The translations under genes and the position numbers were made by a program. Source: Saprospiraceae bacterium (GTDB lineage: Bacteria; Bacteroidota; Bacteroidia; Chitinophagales; Saprospiraceae). Taken from it: a DNA stretch of 64,000 nucleotides. The notes beneath the pieces were generated by a model, which was not told the origin of the DNA, searched no databases, and saw only the letters and a program-made list of their open reading frames with translations. Below, in pieces: positions 8,956 to 17,885 of the stretch; position 1 is the first letter of the stretch; each line of letters opens with the position of its first letter. The stretch spans positions 10,944-74,943 of the forward strand of contig JADKCC010000030.1 of the NCBI GenBank assembly GCA_016714785.1. The letters run 5' to 3'.

Positions 8956-9084
8956 AGGCTAAAGGTTGAATAATTCAGTTTTTCTCTCAGTATAGACTCC
9001 CGTATGAATAAACAAACTTTTTATTCTGATATTATTTTTTTATAGATTAAATTATTTTTAATTTTAAAATTATATTTATATTTG

Positions 9085-9603
9085 ATGCTTTATTTTAAAC
9101 AATCTTCAATAATCAATCAAAATCATTACATCTTGGAAAGAATAGAAAATATTGGAAACACGTACCCTTTAATTTTACAAGTAGATGAGCAAGCTAAAAG
9201 ATATCTTGCTGAAACTGCTAAATGGGCCAAATTATTAGCCATCGTCGGATTTGTAGGTATTGCGATTGTGGTAATTTTAGCCATATTTATTGGTTTTTTT
9301 ATGGGTGATCTCTCAGAATTTTCTCCTGAATTAGCAGGAATGGGAGGCATGATGGGTTATGGTATATCTTTACTGTATATAATATTAGCAGCCATTTATT
9401 TTTATCCTATTTGGAAATTATATCAATTTGCTACCTTGACAAAACAAGCTTTAGACACAGAAAGCACCGAATTACTTTCAAACGCATTGGAAGCACAAAA
9501 ATCTATGTTCAAATTTATGGGTATTTTAATGATCGTTTTATTAGGATTTTATGGCTTAATATTTGCAATTTTTGGTTCCGCGTTATTGAGCTCGATGTTT
9601 TAA
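9085..9603 (+). CDS. DUF5362-type membrane protein
   Basis: About 172 residues with three hydrophobic stretches: around LLAIVGFVGIAIVVILAIFI, a Gly/Met-rich segment into ISLLYIILAAIYFYPIW, and a C-terminal helix from FMGILMIVLLGFYGLIFAIF. The YPIWKLYQF motif followed by a helical linker resembles the DUF5362 family of small Bacteroidota membrane proteins; function unknown. The start is uncertain because a TATATTTG box (9077-9084) directly abuts the first ATG. If that box is the promoter, translation must begin further downstream. Confidence 0.7.
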   Translation: MLYFKQSSIINQNHYILERIENIGNTYPLILQVDEQAKRYLAETAKWAKLLAIVGFVGIAIVVILAIFIGFFMGDLSEFSPELAGMGGMMGYGISLLYIILAAIYFYPIWKLYQFATLTKQALDTESTELLSNALEAQKSMFKFMGILMIVLLGFYGLIFAIFGSALLSSMF

Positions 9604-9616
9604 CCAATCATTTTTG

Positions 9617-9624
9617 TATCTTTG
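9617..9624 (+). promoter_or_regulatory. Bacteroidota -7 box (TATCTTTG)
   Basis: TATCTTTG lies 25 bases before the ATG of the outer-membrane protein gene and fits TAnnTTTG. No clear -33 box is seen. Confidence 0.45.
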
Positions 9625-9648
9625 CGTTCTGATAAATAATCATTGACA

Positions 9649-10341
9649 ATGAGATATTTCAAATATTTAATCACAATAACCATCCTTTACATCTGTAGTA
9701 TAAATGAGACTTTCAGCCAATCTAGAATTAATTTTGCAGAAATCAATCTAACCTATTTAAATCCCAATGGTTATTTCGGCAACAATGTAAATGATAATTT
9801 AGGTTTTGAATTTGGATACCTTAGGCAACTAAAAGAAGATAAACCACTCTTTTGGGGCATTAGCCTGTACTATAATCGATTAGATAAAGTAAGTGAAACG
9901 TTGTTAGAATTGGTAGATTTTCAATTGCTCGATATAGATTACTCTACAACCAGTAATTTATTAGGATTGAATGGTAAAATGCGATTTTACCCTAATATAT
10001 ATTTAGGTAAGTTAGAATGGTATTTAGAAGCTCAGTTAGGTTATAAATGGCTATTTACCAATACCACAAAAACATTGTCAAGTGACTCAGATTCATCTGA
10101 TACATCAACGGAAGAAGGTAGCCTTTCATTGACTTATGGTATATCAACTGGATTGAATTACCCTATAAACGAAGCAACATTCATTAACGCTAGATTAAAT
10201 TACTTACCTGGATTAAGTGTACCTTATTATATAGTCAATCCTAATAATGAGATCTTCGAAAGTACCATTGACAAATTTGATTTAAAAAATAGTACTACAG
10301 ATATACTACGTTGGGATTTTGGTATAACTTATAGATTTTAA
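9649..10341 (+). CDS. Outer-membrane beta-barrel protein
   Basis: About 230 residues with a signal peptide that ends near ETFSQS. Alternating hydrophobic strands follow, and the C terminus ends in an aromatic strand (DFGITYRF), as in outer-membrane barrels. A Ser/Asp-rich loop (DSDSSDTSTEEG) probably faces outside. ATG at 9649 is preferred over an upstream TTG because it starts the signal peptide. Ligand and role are unknown. The RluD-type gene follows after 15 bases, so they may be co-transcribed. Confidence 0.75.
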   Translation: MRYFKYLITITILYICSINETFSQSRINFAEINLTYLNPNGYFGNNVNDNLGFEFGYLRQLKEDKPLFWGISLYYNRLDKVSETLLELVDFQLLDIDYSTTSNLLGLNGKMRFYPNIYLGKLEWYLEAQLGYKWLFTNTTKTLSSDSDSSDTSTEEGSLSLTYGISTGLNYPINEATFINARLNYLPGLSVPYYIVNPNNEIFESTIDKFDLKNSTTDILRWDFGITYRF

Positions 10342-10356
10342 GAACATAAAAATAAT

Positions 10357-11442
10357 ATGGCAGCCATCAAAAATACGGATCTCGAACCATCAGACGAACT
10401 TTTCGAACATCAACGTATAATCTGCGATCCTAAGCAAAGTCCCGTAAGAATAGATAAATTCCTATTGGATAGACTTGAAAAGGTTTCGCGCAACAGAATA
10501 CAAAATGCTATAAAAATTGGCTGTATTTTGGTAAATGATAAGGATATTAAATCCAATTACAAGGTAAAACCAGGAGACGAAATTTCACTTGTCTTACCTT
10601 CCAATCCCGAAGATCAAGAGACACTTGTAGCAGAAAACATACCATTAGACATCATCTACGAAGATGAACACCTTATGGTCATAAATAAACCTCCTGGACT
10701 AGTGGTACATCCTGGTACGGGAAATACTTCAGGTACATTGGTCAATGCATTGCTTTTCCATTTTCAGCATCAAAAACTTCCTTTACTTCAGGGCAACAAG
10801 GAAGACAGACCAGGTTTGGTACATAGAATAGATAAAGATACTTCTGGACTAATATTGATAGCCAAAAACGATTTTGCCATGACACATTTGGCCAAACAGT
10901 TTTTTGACCACACTATTGATAGAGAATATGTAGCTTTAGTCTGGGGAGATGTGAAAGAACATGTAGGTACCATCTCTGGCAATATAGGAAGACACGAAAG
11001 AGACAGGATGCAGATGGCGGTATATGTAGATGGTTCACAAGGAAAGCACGCAGTCACGCATTACGAAGTGATAGAAAGTCTATATTATGTGACACTGATC
11101 AAATGCAAATTGGAGACAGGGCGCACACATCAAATACGTGTACACCTAAAGCATCTAGGTCATACTTTATTTAACGACGATAGGTACGACGGCAACAGAA
11201 TACTTAAAGGCACTATATTTAATAAATATAAACAATTTGTAGAAAACTGTTTTCAGCTTATGCCGAGACAAGCTTTACATGCACGAAGTTTGGGTTTTAT
11301 TCATCCTGCCACAGAAGAAAAAATGCACTTTGAGATAGGACTGCCCGAAGACTTTGAAAATGTGCTTAACAAATGGCGTGGCTACGTATCTTCAAGAAAA
11401 GAAATACTTGCGGATGAAAGTACAATGGTTTGGGATGATTAA
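10357..11442 (+). CDS. rluD: RluA-family 23S rRNA pseudouridine synthase (RluD-like)
   Basis: Isomerises uridines in large-subunit rRNA. An N-terminal S4 RNA-binding domain (from PVRIDKFLLDRLEKVSRNRIQ to KPGDEISLVLP) precedes the catalytic domain. The RluA/RluD motif II, HRIDKDTSGLILIAK, contains the catalytic Asp, and LETGRTHQIRVHL and FNDDRYDG are typical downstream blocks. At 361 residues with an S4 domain it best matches RluD, which in E. coli modifies helix 69. Paralogues (RluC, RluA) cannot be fully excluded. Confidence 0.88.
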   Translation: MAAIKNTDLEPSDELFEHQRIICDPKQSPVRIDKFLLDRLEKVSRNRIQNAIKIGCILVNDKDIKSNYKVKPGDEISLVLPSNPEDQETLVAENIPLDIIYEDEHLMVINKPPGLVVHPGTGNTSGTLVNALLFHFQHQKLPLLQGNKEDRPGLVHRIDKDTSGLILIAKNDFAMTHLAKQFFDHTIDREYVALVWGDVKEHVGTISGNIGRHERDRMQMAVYVDGSQGKHAVTHYEVIESLYYVTLIKCKLETGRTHQIRVHLKHLGHTLFNDDRYDGNRILKGTIFNKYKQFVENCFQLMPRQALHARSLGFIHPATEEKMHFEIGLPEDFENVLNKWRGYVSSRKEILADESTMVWDD

Positions 11443-11505
11443 CGAGTTTTAAAATTAAATCCATATAAACGAATTGCATTAATTGATATTAAAAATAAAT
11501 ATTTT

Positions 11506-12003
11506 ATGAACTTCAACGTACGAATTATTCATCGGTATCTTGGATTTTTTTTAGCAGGCATTATGGCTGTGTATGCAATCAGTGGTATTTTAATGATCTT
11601 CAGGGAGACAGAATTTTTAAAATCTGAAAAGGTAATCACTAAAAAATTTCCTTCCGATATCAAAATTGAAGATTTAGGTAAAGCTATTAAGATCAGAGAT
11701 ATAAAAATTGAAGAAGAAAAAGACAATATCGTTCGATTCAAACAAGGTACATTTGATAGAAATGCCGGAATAGTTACTTACAAGGCCAAACAATATCCAT
11801 TCATACTAGAAAAAATGACAAAACTTCATAAGGCCACCAACAAGCAGCCATTGTATTATCTTAATATATTTTTTGGTTTGTCATTGTTATTTTTTGTAAT
11901 CTCTGCATTTTGGATGTTTATGCCGAGCTCTGACATTTTCAAAAAAGGCTTATACTTCTCGATAGGTGGTGCGATATTAGTGTTGATTTTGCTATTTATA
12001 TGA
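11506..12003 (+). CDS. PepSY-associated transmembrane protein
   Basis: A 165-residue membrane protein with a hydrophobic N-terminal helix starting at HRYLGFFLAGIMAVYAISGI. A soluble middle follows, then two C-terminal helices. The HRYLGFFL...SG...F pattern and the later LHKATN fit the PepSY-TM family seen in reductase-like and iron-uptake proteins, but it lacks the extra domains of full-length members. Function unknown. The AlkB gene starts 13 bases downstream, which suggests co-transcription. Confidence 0.7.
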   Translation: MNFNVRIIHRYLGFFLAGIMAVYAISGILMIFRETEFLKSEKVITKKFPSDIKIEDLGKAIKIRDIKIEEEKDNIVRFKQGTFDRNAGIVTYKAKQYPFILEKMTKLHKATNKQPLYYLNIFFGLSLLFFVISAFWMFMPSSDIFKKGLYFSIGGAILVLILLFI

Positions 12004-12016
12004 CCAACCTACAGTC

Positions 12017-13081
12017 ATGAAATTCCATTCACTAAAATATCTATTGGTTTATCTTACTCCGACCATAGTCTTATTTTCATTATGGACAAAGAATCATTTT
12101 TCCTATTCAGCTGTTATCTTACTATTTGGGATCATTCCATTTTTAGAGTTATTTACCAAAGGAAGCACAAAAAATCTTTCGGATATTGAAGAAGATCTTG
12201 CCAAAAAAGACATTACTTACGATTTGCTACTATACAGTCTTGTCCCAATACAATATGGCCTATTAATCTATTTTTTGATTCAAATCAGTGATCCAAATCT
12301 GATATTGAGCACAAAGATAGGGATGATTACAGCATTAGGTATGGCGTGTGGTGTATTAGGCATCAATGCTGCCCATGAACTAGGACATCGCAATAGTTGG
12401 TATGAACAATTGATGAGCAAGATGTTGTTGCTAACCACCTTTTATATGCACTTTTTTATAGAGCATAATCGTGGACATCATAAAAATGTTTCTACAGATG
12501 ACGACCCAGCTTCAAGCAGATATGGAGAGACCGTGTATGCTTTTTATCTCCGGACAATCCCAGGTAGTTGGGCATCTGCTTGGCATCTAGAAAAAGAGCG
12601 TTTAGTCAAGTCAAATAAAAATTACTGGAGTTTGCACAATGAAATGATTCAGTATGTATTGATTCAACTTACATACATTGTTACCGTTTACACTATATTT
12701 GGGTGTACTGCCCTAATCTATTATTGTTTTGCTTCATTGATAGGTATCTTATTACTAGAAACCGTAAACTATATCGAACACTATGGCCTCCGTCGCAAAA
12801 AGTCAGGTGAGCGCTATGAGCGTACTATGCCGATACACTCTTGGAATTCTAATCATCCCATAGGTCGGATGGTGCTTTTGGAGTTGTCACGTCACTCAGA
12901 CCACCATTATATGGCGAATAGAAAATATCAGCTCTTACGCCATTTTGACGAAAGTCCACAAATGCCGACCGGATATCCAGGTATGATGTTGCTTTCTTTT
13001 ATACCACCTTTGTGGTTTGCAGTGATGCATAAAAAAATTGCTCTGTACAAACAATCTGTTCAAGGAGAAGCACTTGAATAG
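12017..13081 (+). CDS. alkB: AlkB-type membrane di-iron monooxygenase (alkane 1-monooxygenase family)
   Basis: A 354-residue integral membrane protein with all the histidine clusters of AlkB/xylene monooxygenase di-iron enzymes: NAAHELGHR, HNRGHHKNVSTDDDP, NYIEHYGLRR and SRHSDHHYMANRKYQLLRH. Six or so hydrophobic helices surround them. The NYIEHYGL block is diagnostic of terminal alkane hydroxylases, so fatty-alkyl hydroxylation is likely; chain-length range cannot be inferred. No rubredoxin or rubredoxin reductase gene is adjacent, so electrons must come from proteins encoded elsewhere. The small PepSY-like gene upstream is probably in the same operon. Confidence 0.9.
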   Translation: MKFHSLKYLLVYLTPTIVLFSLWTKNHFSYSAVILLFGIIPFLELFTKGSTKNLSDIEEDLAKKDITYDLLLYSLVPIQYGLLIYFLIQISDPNLILSTKIGMITALGMACGVLGINAAHELGHRNSWYEQLMSKMLLLTTFYMHFFIEHNRGHHKNVSTDDDPASSRYGETVYAFYLRTIPGSWASAWHLEKERLVKSNKNYWSLHNEMIQYVLIQLTYIVTVYTIFGCTALIYYCFASLIGILLLETVNYIEHYGLRRKKSGERYERTMPIHSWNSNHPIGRMVLLELSRHSDHHYMANRKYQLLRHFDESPQMPTGYPGMMLLSFIPPLWFAVMHKKIALYKQSVQGEALE

Positions 13082-13174
13082 AAAATCAATCTATGATTAA
13101 ATTAATTTTCAATAATCATCTTTATGCTGTCAATAAAAATTACCTTATCTTTGGCATACAATTGAATATTCAGC

Positions 13175-13537
13175 ATGGAAAAAAGAAAATGTCTAGAGTG
13201 TGAAGATCCATTTGATGGACGCAGAGATAAAAAATTTTGCTGCGATCAATGCCGCACTGCATACTTCAATAAACAGAATACTGATCAGAATAAATTCATG
13301 CGCAATATCAATAATATTTTGCGTAAAAATCGACGCATACTTGAGACCTTGAATCCAAGCGGCAAAACTACAGTAACTAAAACTGCACTGCTAGACGAAG
13401 GGTTTAAATTTGCATACTTTACCAATGAATACAAAACCAAAACTGGTAAAGTATATCGCTTTTGTTATGAACATGGATATCTCCAACTCGAAAACAATCT
13501 TTTTGCCTTGGTTTTCAGGAAAGAATATGTGGATTGA
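13175..13537 (+). CDS. Small zinc-ribbon protein, conserved in Bacteroidota
   Basis: A 120-residue soluble protein that begins with a four-Cys zinc ribbon (CLECEDPFDGRRDKKFCCDQC). A helical segment rich in Asn and Arg follows, then a beta-strand C-terminal half. The ribbon resembles those of DUF2116-like proteins. No catalytic motif is seen and function is unknown. It is probably its own transcript. Confidence 0.7.
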   Translation: MEKRKCLECEDPFDGRRDKKFCCDQCRTAYFNKQNTDQNKFMRNINNILRKNRRILETLNPSGKTTVTKTALLDEGFKFAYFTNEYKTKTGKVYRFCYEHGYLQLENNLFALVFRKEYVD

Positions 13538-13605
13538 TAAAAATGAAATCTCATTTATATCGCAATAAAAGTATAATAAATAAGCCATAAATTGACTTAC
13601 GAAAG

Positions 13606-14466
13606 ATGTCCAAATACAAAGAATATTTTAATCAAAAAGAACTAAAACGAAAACCTTATAGCTTCTCACCGATCAGAGAGAAACTTCATGAGATAATTTT
13701 TGAGGCAGAAACAACTGCGGGTAAGATTTTTGATATCGCATTACTGATCATGATATTACTCAGTATCATTACGCTCATGTTGGAAACCGTGCCTGCTTAT
13801 TATAAAAATTATAAAACAGTATTCCTCACCCTTGAGTGGATATTTACTATATTTTTTACTGTAGAGTATTTCTTGCGTATTTATTGTGTATATCGACCAA
13901 GATTTTACATTTTTAGTTTTTATGGATTAGTAGATTTACTGTCGATATTGCCTAGTTATTTGACGCTAGTTATACCAGGTATGCACTCATTAATGATCGT
14001 GAGGGGACTGAGACTAACGAGAGTATTTAGAATCTTTAAGCTAGATGCATTTATTGAACAAGGTAACTTAATACTCAACGCACTCAATGATAGCCGACGT
14101 AAACTAACAATATTTGCCATGACCATAATAATAATGGTAAGCATCTTTGGTTCATTGATGTACTTGATTGAGAATGGGATTAATCCGCAATTTGATAGTA
14201 TTCCTCGCAGTATATATTGGTGTATAGTTACTATCACTACGGTTGGTTACGGAGATATGGCACCCAATACGCCATTTGGGCAATTCCTAGCGTCTATTAT
14301 TATGTTAATGGGATATATAATCATAGCTGTTCCTACAGGCATCGTGACTTCTTCCATAATAAAAGAATCCAAAATGTACCCAAATACCATCACGTGTAAA
14401 AACTGCTCAAAAGAAGGCCATGCCAATGAAGCCAAATATTGCGACAAATGTGGTTTTGAATTGTGA
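13606..14466 (+). CDS. Voltage-gated-type potassium channel with C-terminal zinc ribbon
   Basis: A 286-residue ion channel with six transmembrane helices. A voltage-sensor-like S4 (RGLRLTRVFRIFKLD) carries spaced arginines, and the pore loop has the selectivity filter TITTVGYGDM. The C terminus after S6 is a compact four-Cys zinc ribbon (CKNCSKEGHANEAKYCDKCG), also seen in some Bacteroidota channels, which could act as a cytoplasmic assembly or regulatory element. It lies just before KtrB/KtrA-like genes, giving a local block for K+ movement. Confidence 0.9.
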   Translation: MSKYKEYFNQKELKRKPYSFSPIREKLHEIIFEAETTAGKIFDIALLIMILLSIITLMLETVPAYYKNYKTVFLTLEWIFTIFFTVEYFLRIYCVYRPRFYIFSFYGLVDLLSILPSYLTLVIPGMHSLMIVRGLRLTRVFRIFKLDAFIEQGNLILNALNDSRRKLTIFAMTIIIMVSIFGSLMYLIENGINPQFDSIPRSIYWCIVTITTVGYGDMAPNTPFGQFLASIIMLMGYIIIAVPTGIVTSSIIKESKMYPNTITCKNCSKEGHANEAKYCDKCGFEL

Positions 14467-14609
14467 CATTTCAGTTTTGGAGAGAATTAATAGTAAAAAA
14501 GAAAGTTTCATTTAATCTTTCTTAGTGAATAATAAAATATCGCTTACATTTGCCCCTCTTAAAAATTAGATTATATTTTTAAGTATCCATATTTTCAGAT
14601 CAATCGATA

Positions 14610-16391
14610 ATGAATACATTTTGTAATTTCGGTGAAAAAAATTTCAAAGGCATAACTAATATTATTTTTAGTTTAGCGATTCTTATTATTATATTACAAA
14701 TAATACAAATCGGTTTTACATATTTCCAAAAGGAAGCCTTTAACTATCTCTATAAACCGCTAAATCTTATTTTTAGCACTCTCTCCCTTTTGATGAGTAT
14801 TTTCTTATACCTTACCACCAAAAACATGGTAATAAAGGCCGCAAGAATTATTTTTTTAGCCATTACTACAGCGTATTTTACTATGTCCGTCCTGTGGATT
14901 ACGGGATTATTACATGACACGTTCGATGTTGACAGTTACAGGCTTTTCCTTTCCATTTTCGTAGGTTTTATGGCAGTGTCATTTAAAATCTCTAGTTTAG
15001 GAAACACTAACATACATCCAGCTTTACTTTTTGTTTTAAGTTTTGTTTTCCTCATATTATTCGGCACGTTTACATTAATGTTGCCAGCTGCTGCTTACAA
15101 GCACCTTACAATAACACAAGCTCTGTTTACATCCACTAGCGCAGTGACTGTGACTGGTTTGGCTATACTCGATACTGGCAAAGATTTCACCCTTTTTGGG
15201 CAAACCATCATAATAATATTAATACAATTAGGAGGTTTGGGCGTTTTAACCGTTACAAACATCTTTGCTTTGGTATTTAAGACATCTTCTTCCTTCAAAA
15301 ACAGGATGATGGTCAGTGACATGATCAAAGAATTGGATAATAACAATACGTTTTCTACTTTATTTAAGATTGTATTTCTTACGTTCTTGATAGAAGCAAT
15401 AGGAGCTATCTTGATTTACATATCGATTTATGATGCTGAAAATGTTTCTGACAATCCACTATTTTTCTCGATATTTCATGCCATATCTGCTTTTTGCAAT
15501 GGTGGCTTTTCCACTTTATCCAACTCCTTATATGAGCAGAGTGTAAGATATAATTATTTCTTGCAGCTCATCATTTCATGGTTGATCATAAGTGGAGGAT
15601 TGGGATATTCAGTAATGATCAATCATTATCTACAAATAAAAAACTTTATCTTATCTAAGTTGTCAATGATTACTAGAATAGGTATTAGACACAAAAATGA
15701 AATGACTCGTACGACCACAAATAGTCGCATCATCTTGGTGACATCGTCACTATTACTATTATCTGGAACACTATTATTTATGATCTCTGAATATAATGGA
15801 ACGCTCCAAGAACATAGTCTTTTCGGTAAATTTGTAGTGTCATTTTTTAATTCGACAACACCACGTACTGCTGGATTTAATAATATCAATATGGCAGACA
15901 TGGGCATTCCCGCTTTGATGCTGATGATGGCCCTAATGTGGATTGGAGCCTCTCCGGGATCTACCGGTGGAGGTATCAAAACAACGACTTTTGCTGTAGC
16001 CTCTCTAAATCTTTGGAATCAAATCAAAGGAAAAGATAAATTGATTATCAAATTTAAAGAGATACCTGCTACAGCGATTAACCAAGTTAATGCAGTCATT
16101 CTATTGTCCATTTTCGCTATCAGTTTTGGTACTTTTTTAATGTCCATTTTTGACCCTTATATCCAATTCAAACAAATACTTTTTGAATGTATCTCGGCAT
16201 ATAGCACTGTAGGATTGAGTGTAGGTATAACACCTCAATTAAGTGAACTCAGTCATTTCACCTTGATAATCTTAATGTTTTTGGGGAGAGTAAGTTTTTT
16301 GACATTCCTAATAGGTATTTTCAGTAGAATATTTAGAGAAGAAAAAGGCAATGAGCCTTATTATCCAAAAGAAAACGTATTTATTAATTAA
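14610..16391 (+). CDS. ktrB: TrkH/KtrB-family potassium uptake pore subunit
   Basis: A 593-residue membrane protein of the Trk/Ktr/HKT superfamily. Repeated pore segments are visible, including TSTSAVTVTGLAILDTG, ISAFCNGGFSTLS, TTPRTAGFNNINM and SAYSTVGLSVG; the Gly residues in each form the K+ filter. An extra N-terminal region of about four helices precedes the core, making it longer than typical KtrB. The RCK partner is encoded 15 bases downstream. K+ uptake is probably driven by Na+ or H+ gradients. Confidence 0.9.
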   Translation: MNTFCNFGEKNFKGITNIIFSLAILIIILQIIQIGFTYFQKEAFNYLYKPLNLIFSTLSLLMSIFLYLTTKNMVIKAARIIFLAITTAYFTMSVLWITGLLHDTFDVDSYRLFLSIFVGFMAVSFKISSLGNTNIHPALLFVLSFVFLILFGTFTLMLPAAAYKHLTITQALFTSTSAVTVTGLAILDTGKDFTLFGQTIIIILIQLGGLGVLTVTNIFALVFKTSSSFKNRMMVSDMIKELDNNNTFSTLFKIVFLTFLIEAIGAILIYISIYDAENVSDNPLFFSIFHAISAFCNGGFSTLSNSLYEQSVRYNYFLQLIISWLIISGGLGYSVMINHYLQIKNFILSKLSMITRIGIRHKNEMTRTTTNSRIILVTSSLLLLSGTLLFMISEYNGTLQEHSLFGKFVVSFFNSTTPRTAGFNNINMADMGIPALMLMMALMWIGASPGSTGGGIKTTTFAVASLNLWNQIKGKDKLIIKFKEIPATAINQVNAVILLSIFAISFGTFLMSIFDPYIQFKQILFECISAYSTVGLSVGITPQLSELSHFTLIILMFLGRVSFLTFLIGIFSRIFREEKGNEPYYPKENVFIN

Positions 16392-16406
16392 TATCAACTG
16401 TCTCGA

Positions 16407-17102
16407 ATGAAAAAGAAAGTGATAGTCATAGGTTTAGGTAATTTCGGTGGCAACCTCGCCATTGCATTGACAGAAGACGGGCATGAAGTCTTCGGTGTAG
16501 ATAAAAATCCTTCTAAAGTGGATGCTATTCAACGGAAAATTCAGCATTCTTTAGGTCTAGACACTAGTGATGAATCTGCAATCAATCACCTACCGATAGA
16601 TGATTGTGATATAGTAGTTATAGCCATAGGCGAGAATGTTGGAGCATCTATCACTACTACGGCATTAATAAAAAAACATTTCAATGGTCGTATCATTGCT
16701 AGATCGCTTACACCCGTACACAAGACTGTGCTTGAAGCTATGCAAATTAATGAAATCATAGAGCCCGAAGCAGAATACGCTCACGAACTAGCTAATAGAA
16801 TTATGGTCAAAGGTGCCGTAAAGACAATGGAATTACATGGTGAATTTGAAATAGTGGAAGTAAAAATACCACCTAAAATCGTAGGTTCAACCTTAGGGGA
16901 ATTAGATATAAAGAAAAAATATCAGGCGCATATCATCACCGTCATCAAACAAACAGAAATGAAAAACTATTTAGGTAGTCCTTCCATGTCAAGAAAAGTT
17001 CATGGCATACTACATTCTGTTTACCAATTTGAAGAAGACGATTTATTGTTGGTTTTTGGTACTAAAAAGAATATTGACAGATTTATAGAAGATAATACAT
17101 AA
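16407..17102 (+). CDS. ktrA: KtrA/TrkA-type RCK regulatory subunit
   Basis: A 231-residue cytoplasmic protein with an N-terminal Rossmann RCK domain (VIGLGNFGGNLAIAL, then EVFGVDKNPSKVDAIQ) and a C-terminal RCK_C domain (from IVEVKIPPKIVGSTLGELD). A single RCK pair of this size fits KtrA rather than the double-length TrkA of E. coli. In the family it binds nucleotides and gates the membrane subunit encoded just upstream. The two genes form a tight operon. Confidence 0.9.
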   Translation: MKKKVIVIGLGNFGGNLAIALTEDGHEVFGVDKNPSKVDAIQRKIQHSLGLDTSDESAINHLPIDDCDIVVIAIGENVGASITTTALIKKHFNGRIIARSLTPVHKTVLEAMQINEIIEPEAEYAHELANRIMVKGAVKTMELHGEFEIVEVKIPPKIVGSTLGELDIKKKYQAHIITVIKQTEMKNYLGSPSMSRKVHGILHSVYQFEEDDLLLVFGTKKNIDRFIEDNT

Positions 17103-17190
17103 ACAAGAGTTTGTTTAAATTTATATTGTAGTATGATCAATATTTTTTGAATCCAAATTCAATATAATTTGACCGCCTTCTCCAACTATT

Positions 17191-17406
17191 TTGCATTTAA
17201 ATTATTTTAGATTTCTCTCAGCTATATGGTTCAAAATGACATTCTTGAATAGAAAAGTATGGTCATTTGGTACACACCTTGATAGAAATCAATTAATAAC
17301 TGAAGTTTCGGAGTTTATAAATGGCTCGAGCGACAATGCCGAACCTATCGTACAATCATTAGCCCCAAAGAGCACAATTGAATTTTATTCAAGGTTATTA
17401 GAGTAG
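17191..17406 (+). CDS. Small hypothetical protein
   Basis: A 71-codon frame. An internal ATG at 17236 would give a more polar product beginning MTFLNRKVWSFG. No family is recognised. The composition is plausible, with a helical C-terminal half ending FYSRLLE, but without homologues it remains doubtful. Confidence 0.3.
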   Translation: MHLNYFRFLSAIWFKMTFLNRKVWSFGTHLDRNQLITEVSEFINGSSDNAEPIVQSLAPKSTIEFYSRLLE

Positions 17407-17445
17407 TTATTGAGAAAAATTTGCTCCGAAACTTTAGTTGATAAC

Positions 17446-17484
17446 AAAAAAAAAAGGCACCCTGATAGGACCAGGGCACCTTTG
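17446..17484 (-). terminator. Intrinsic terminator for the DUF2853 gene
   Basis: On the minus strand a hairpin with AAAGGTGCCCTG and CAGGGTGCCTTT arms (10 of 12 paired) runs into ten T residues. It lies ~20 bases after the DUF2853 stop codon. Confidence 0.8.
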
Positions 17485-17505
17485 TGATTCTACACAAAAT
17501 AATAA

Positions 17506-17844
17506 TTATGCGTAAACTGACTCTTTTTTAAATTTCATTACCAAAAGGGCATAAACAATGGCTCTGTGTTTGCTTCTATTGCTAGTACCCATAGCTGTAA
17601 CTGCTTCTACTACTGCTGCATCCAATGCTGCACTATCTGCCAATCCTAACTTTTTAATTAAGAAGTTGTTCTTCACTCTTGCCAATTCTTCAGCGTCTGT
17701 GCCTGATACTAGTGATGCGTCACCAAGATAAATAGATGGCCCTAAGCCTTTAGCCACTTTAGTAAGTAAGTCGGTTGGAATAGACAATCCCAATTCTTTT
17801 ACGCTTGCAACATACATTGCTACTTTTTCATCAAATTTACTCAT
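17506..17844 (-). CDS. DUF2853 family protein
   Basis: This 112-residue, mostly helical cytoplasmic protein matches DUF2853 across its length: MSKFDEKVAMYVASVKELG at the start, NNFLIKKLGLADSAALD in the middle and a basic end, MKFKKESVYA. Function is unknown. It is followed by a strong terminator and lies 41 bases after the large DUF1508/OmpA gene on the same strand, so it may share that transcript. Confidence 0.85.
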   Translation of the reverse strand: MSKFDEKVAMYVASVKELGLSIPTDLLTKVAKGLGPSIYLGDASLVSGTDAEELARVKNNFLIKKLGLADSAALDAAVVEAVTAMGTSNRSKHRAIVYALLVMKFKKESVYA

Positions 17845-17885
17845 TTTTTTTGTTTTAATAATGTTTAAAAAAATTATAATTGAAA

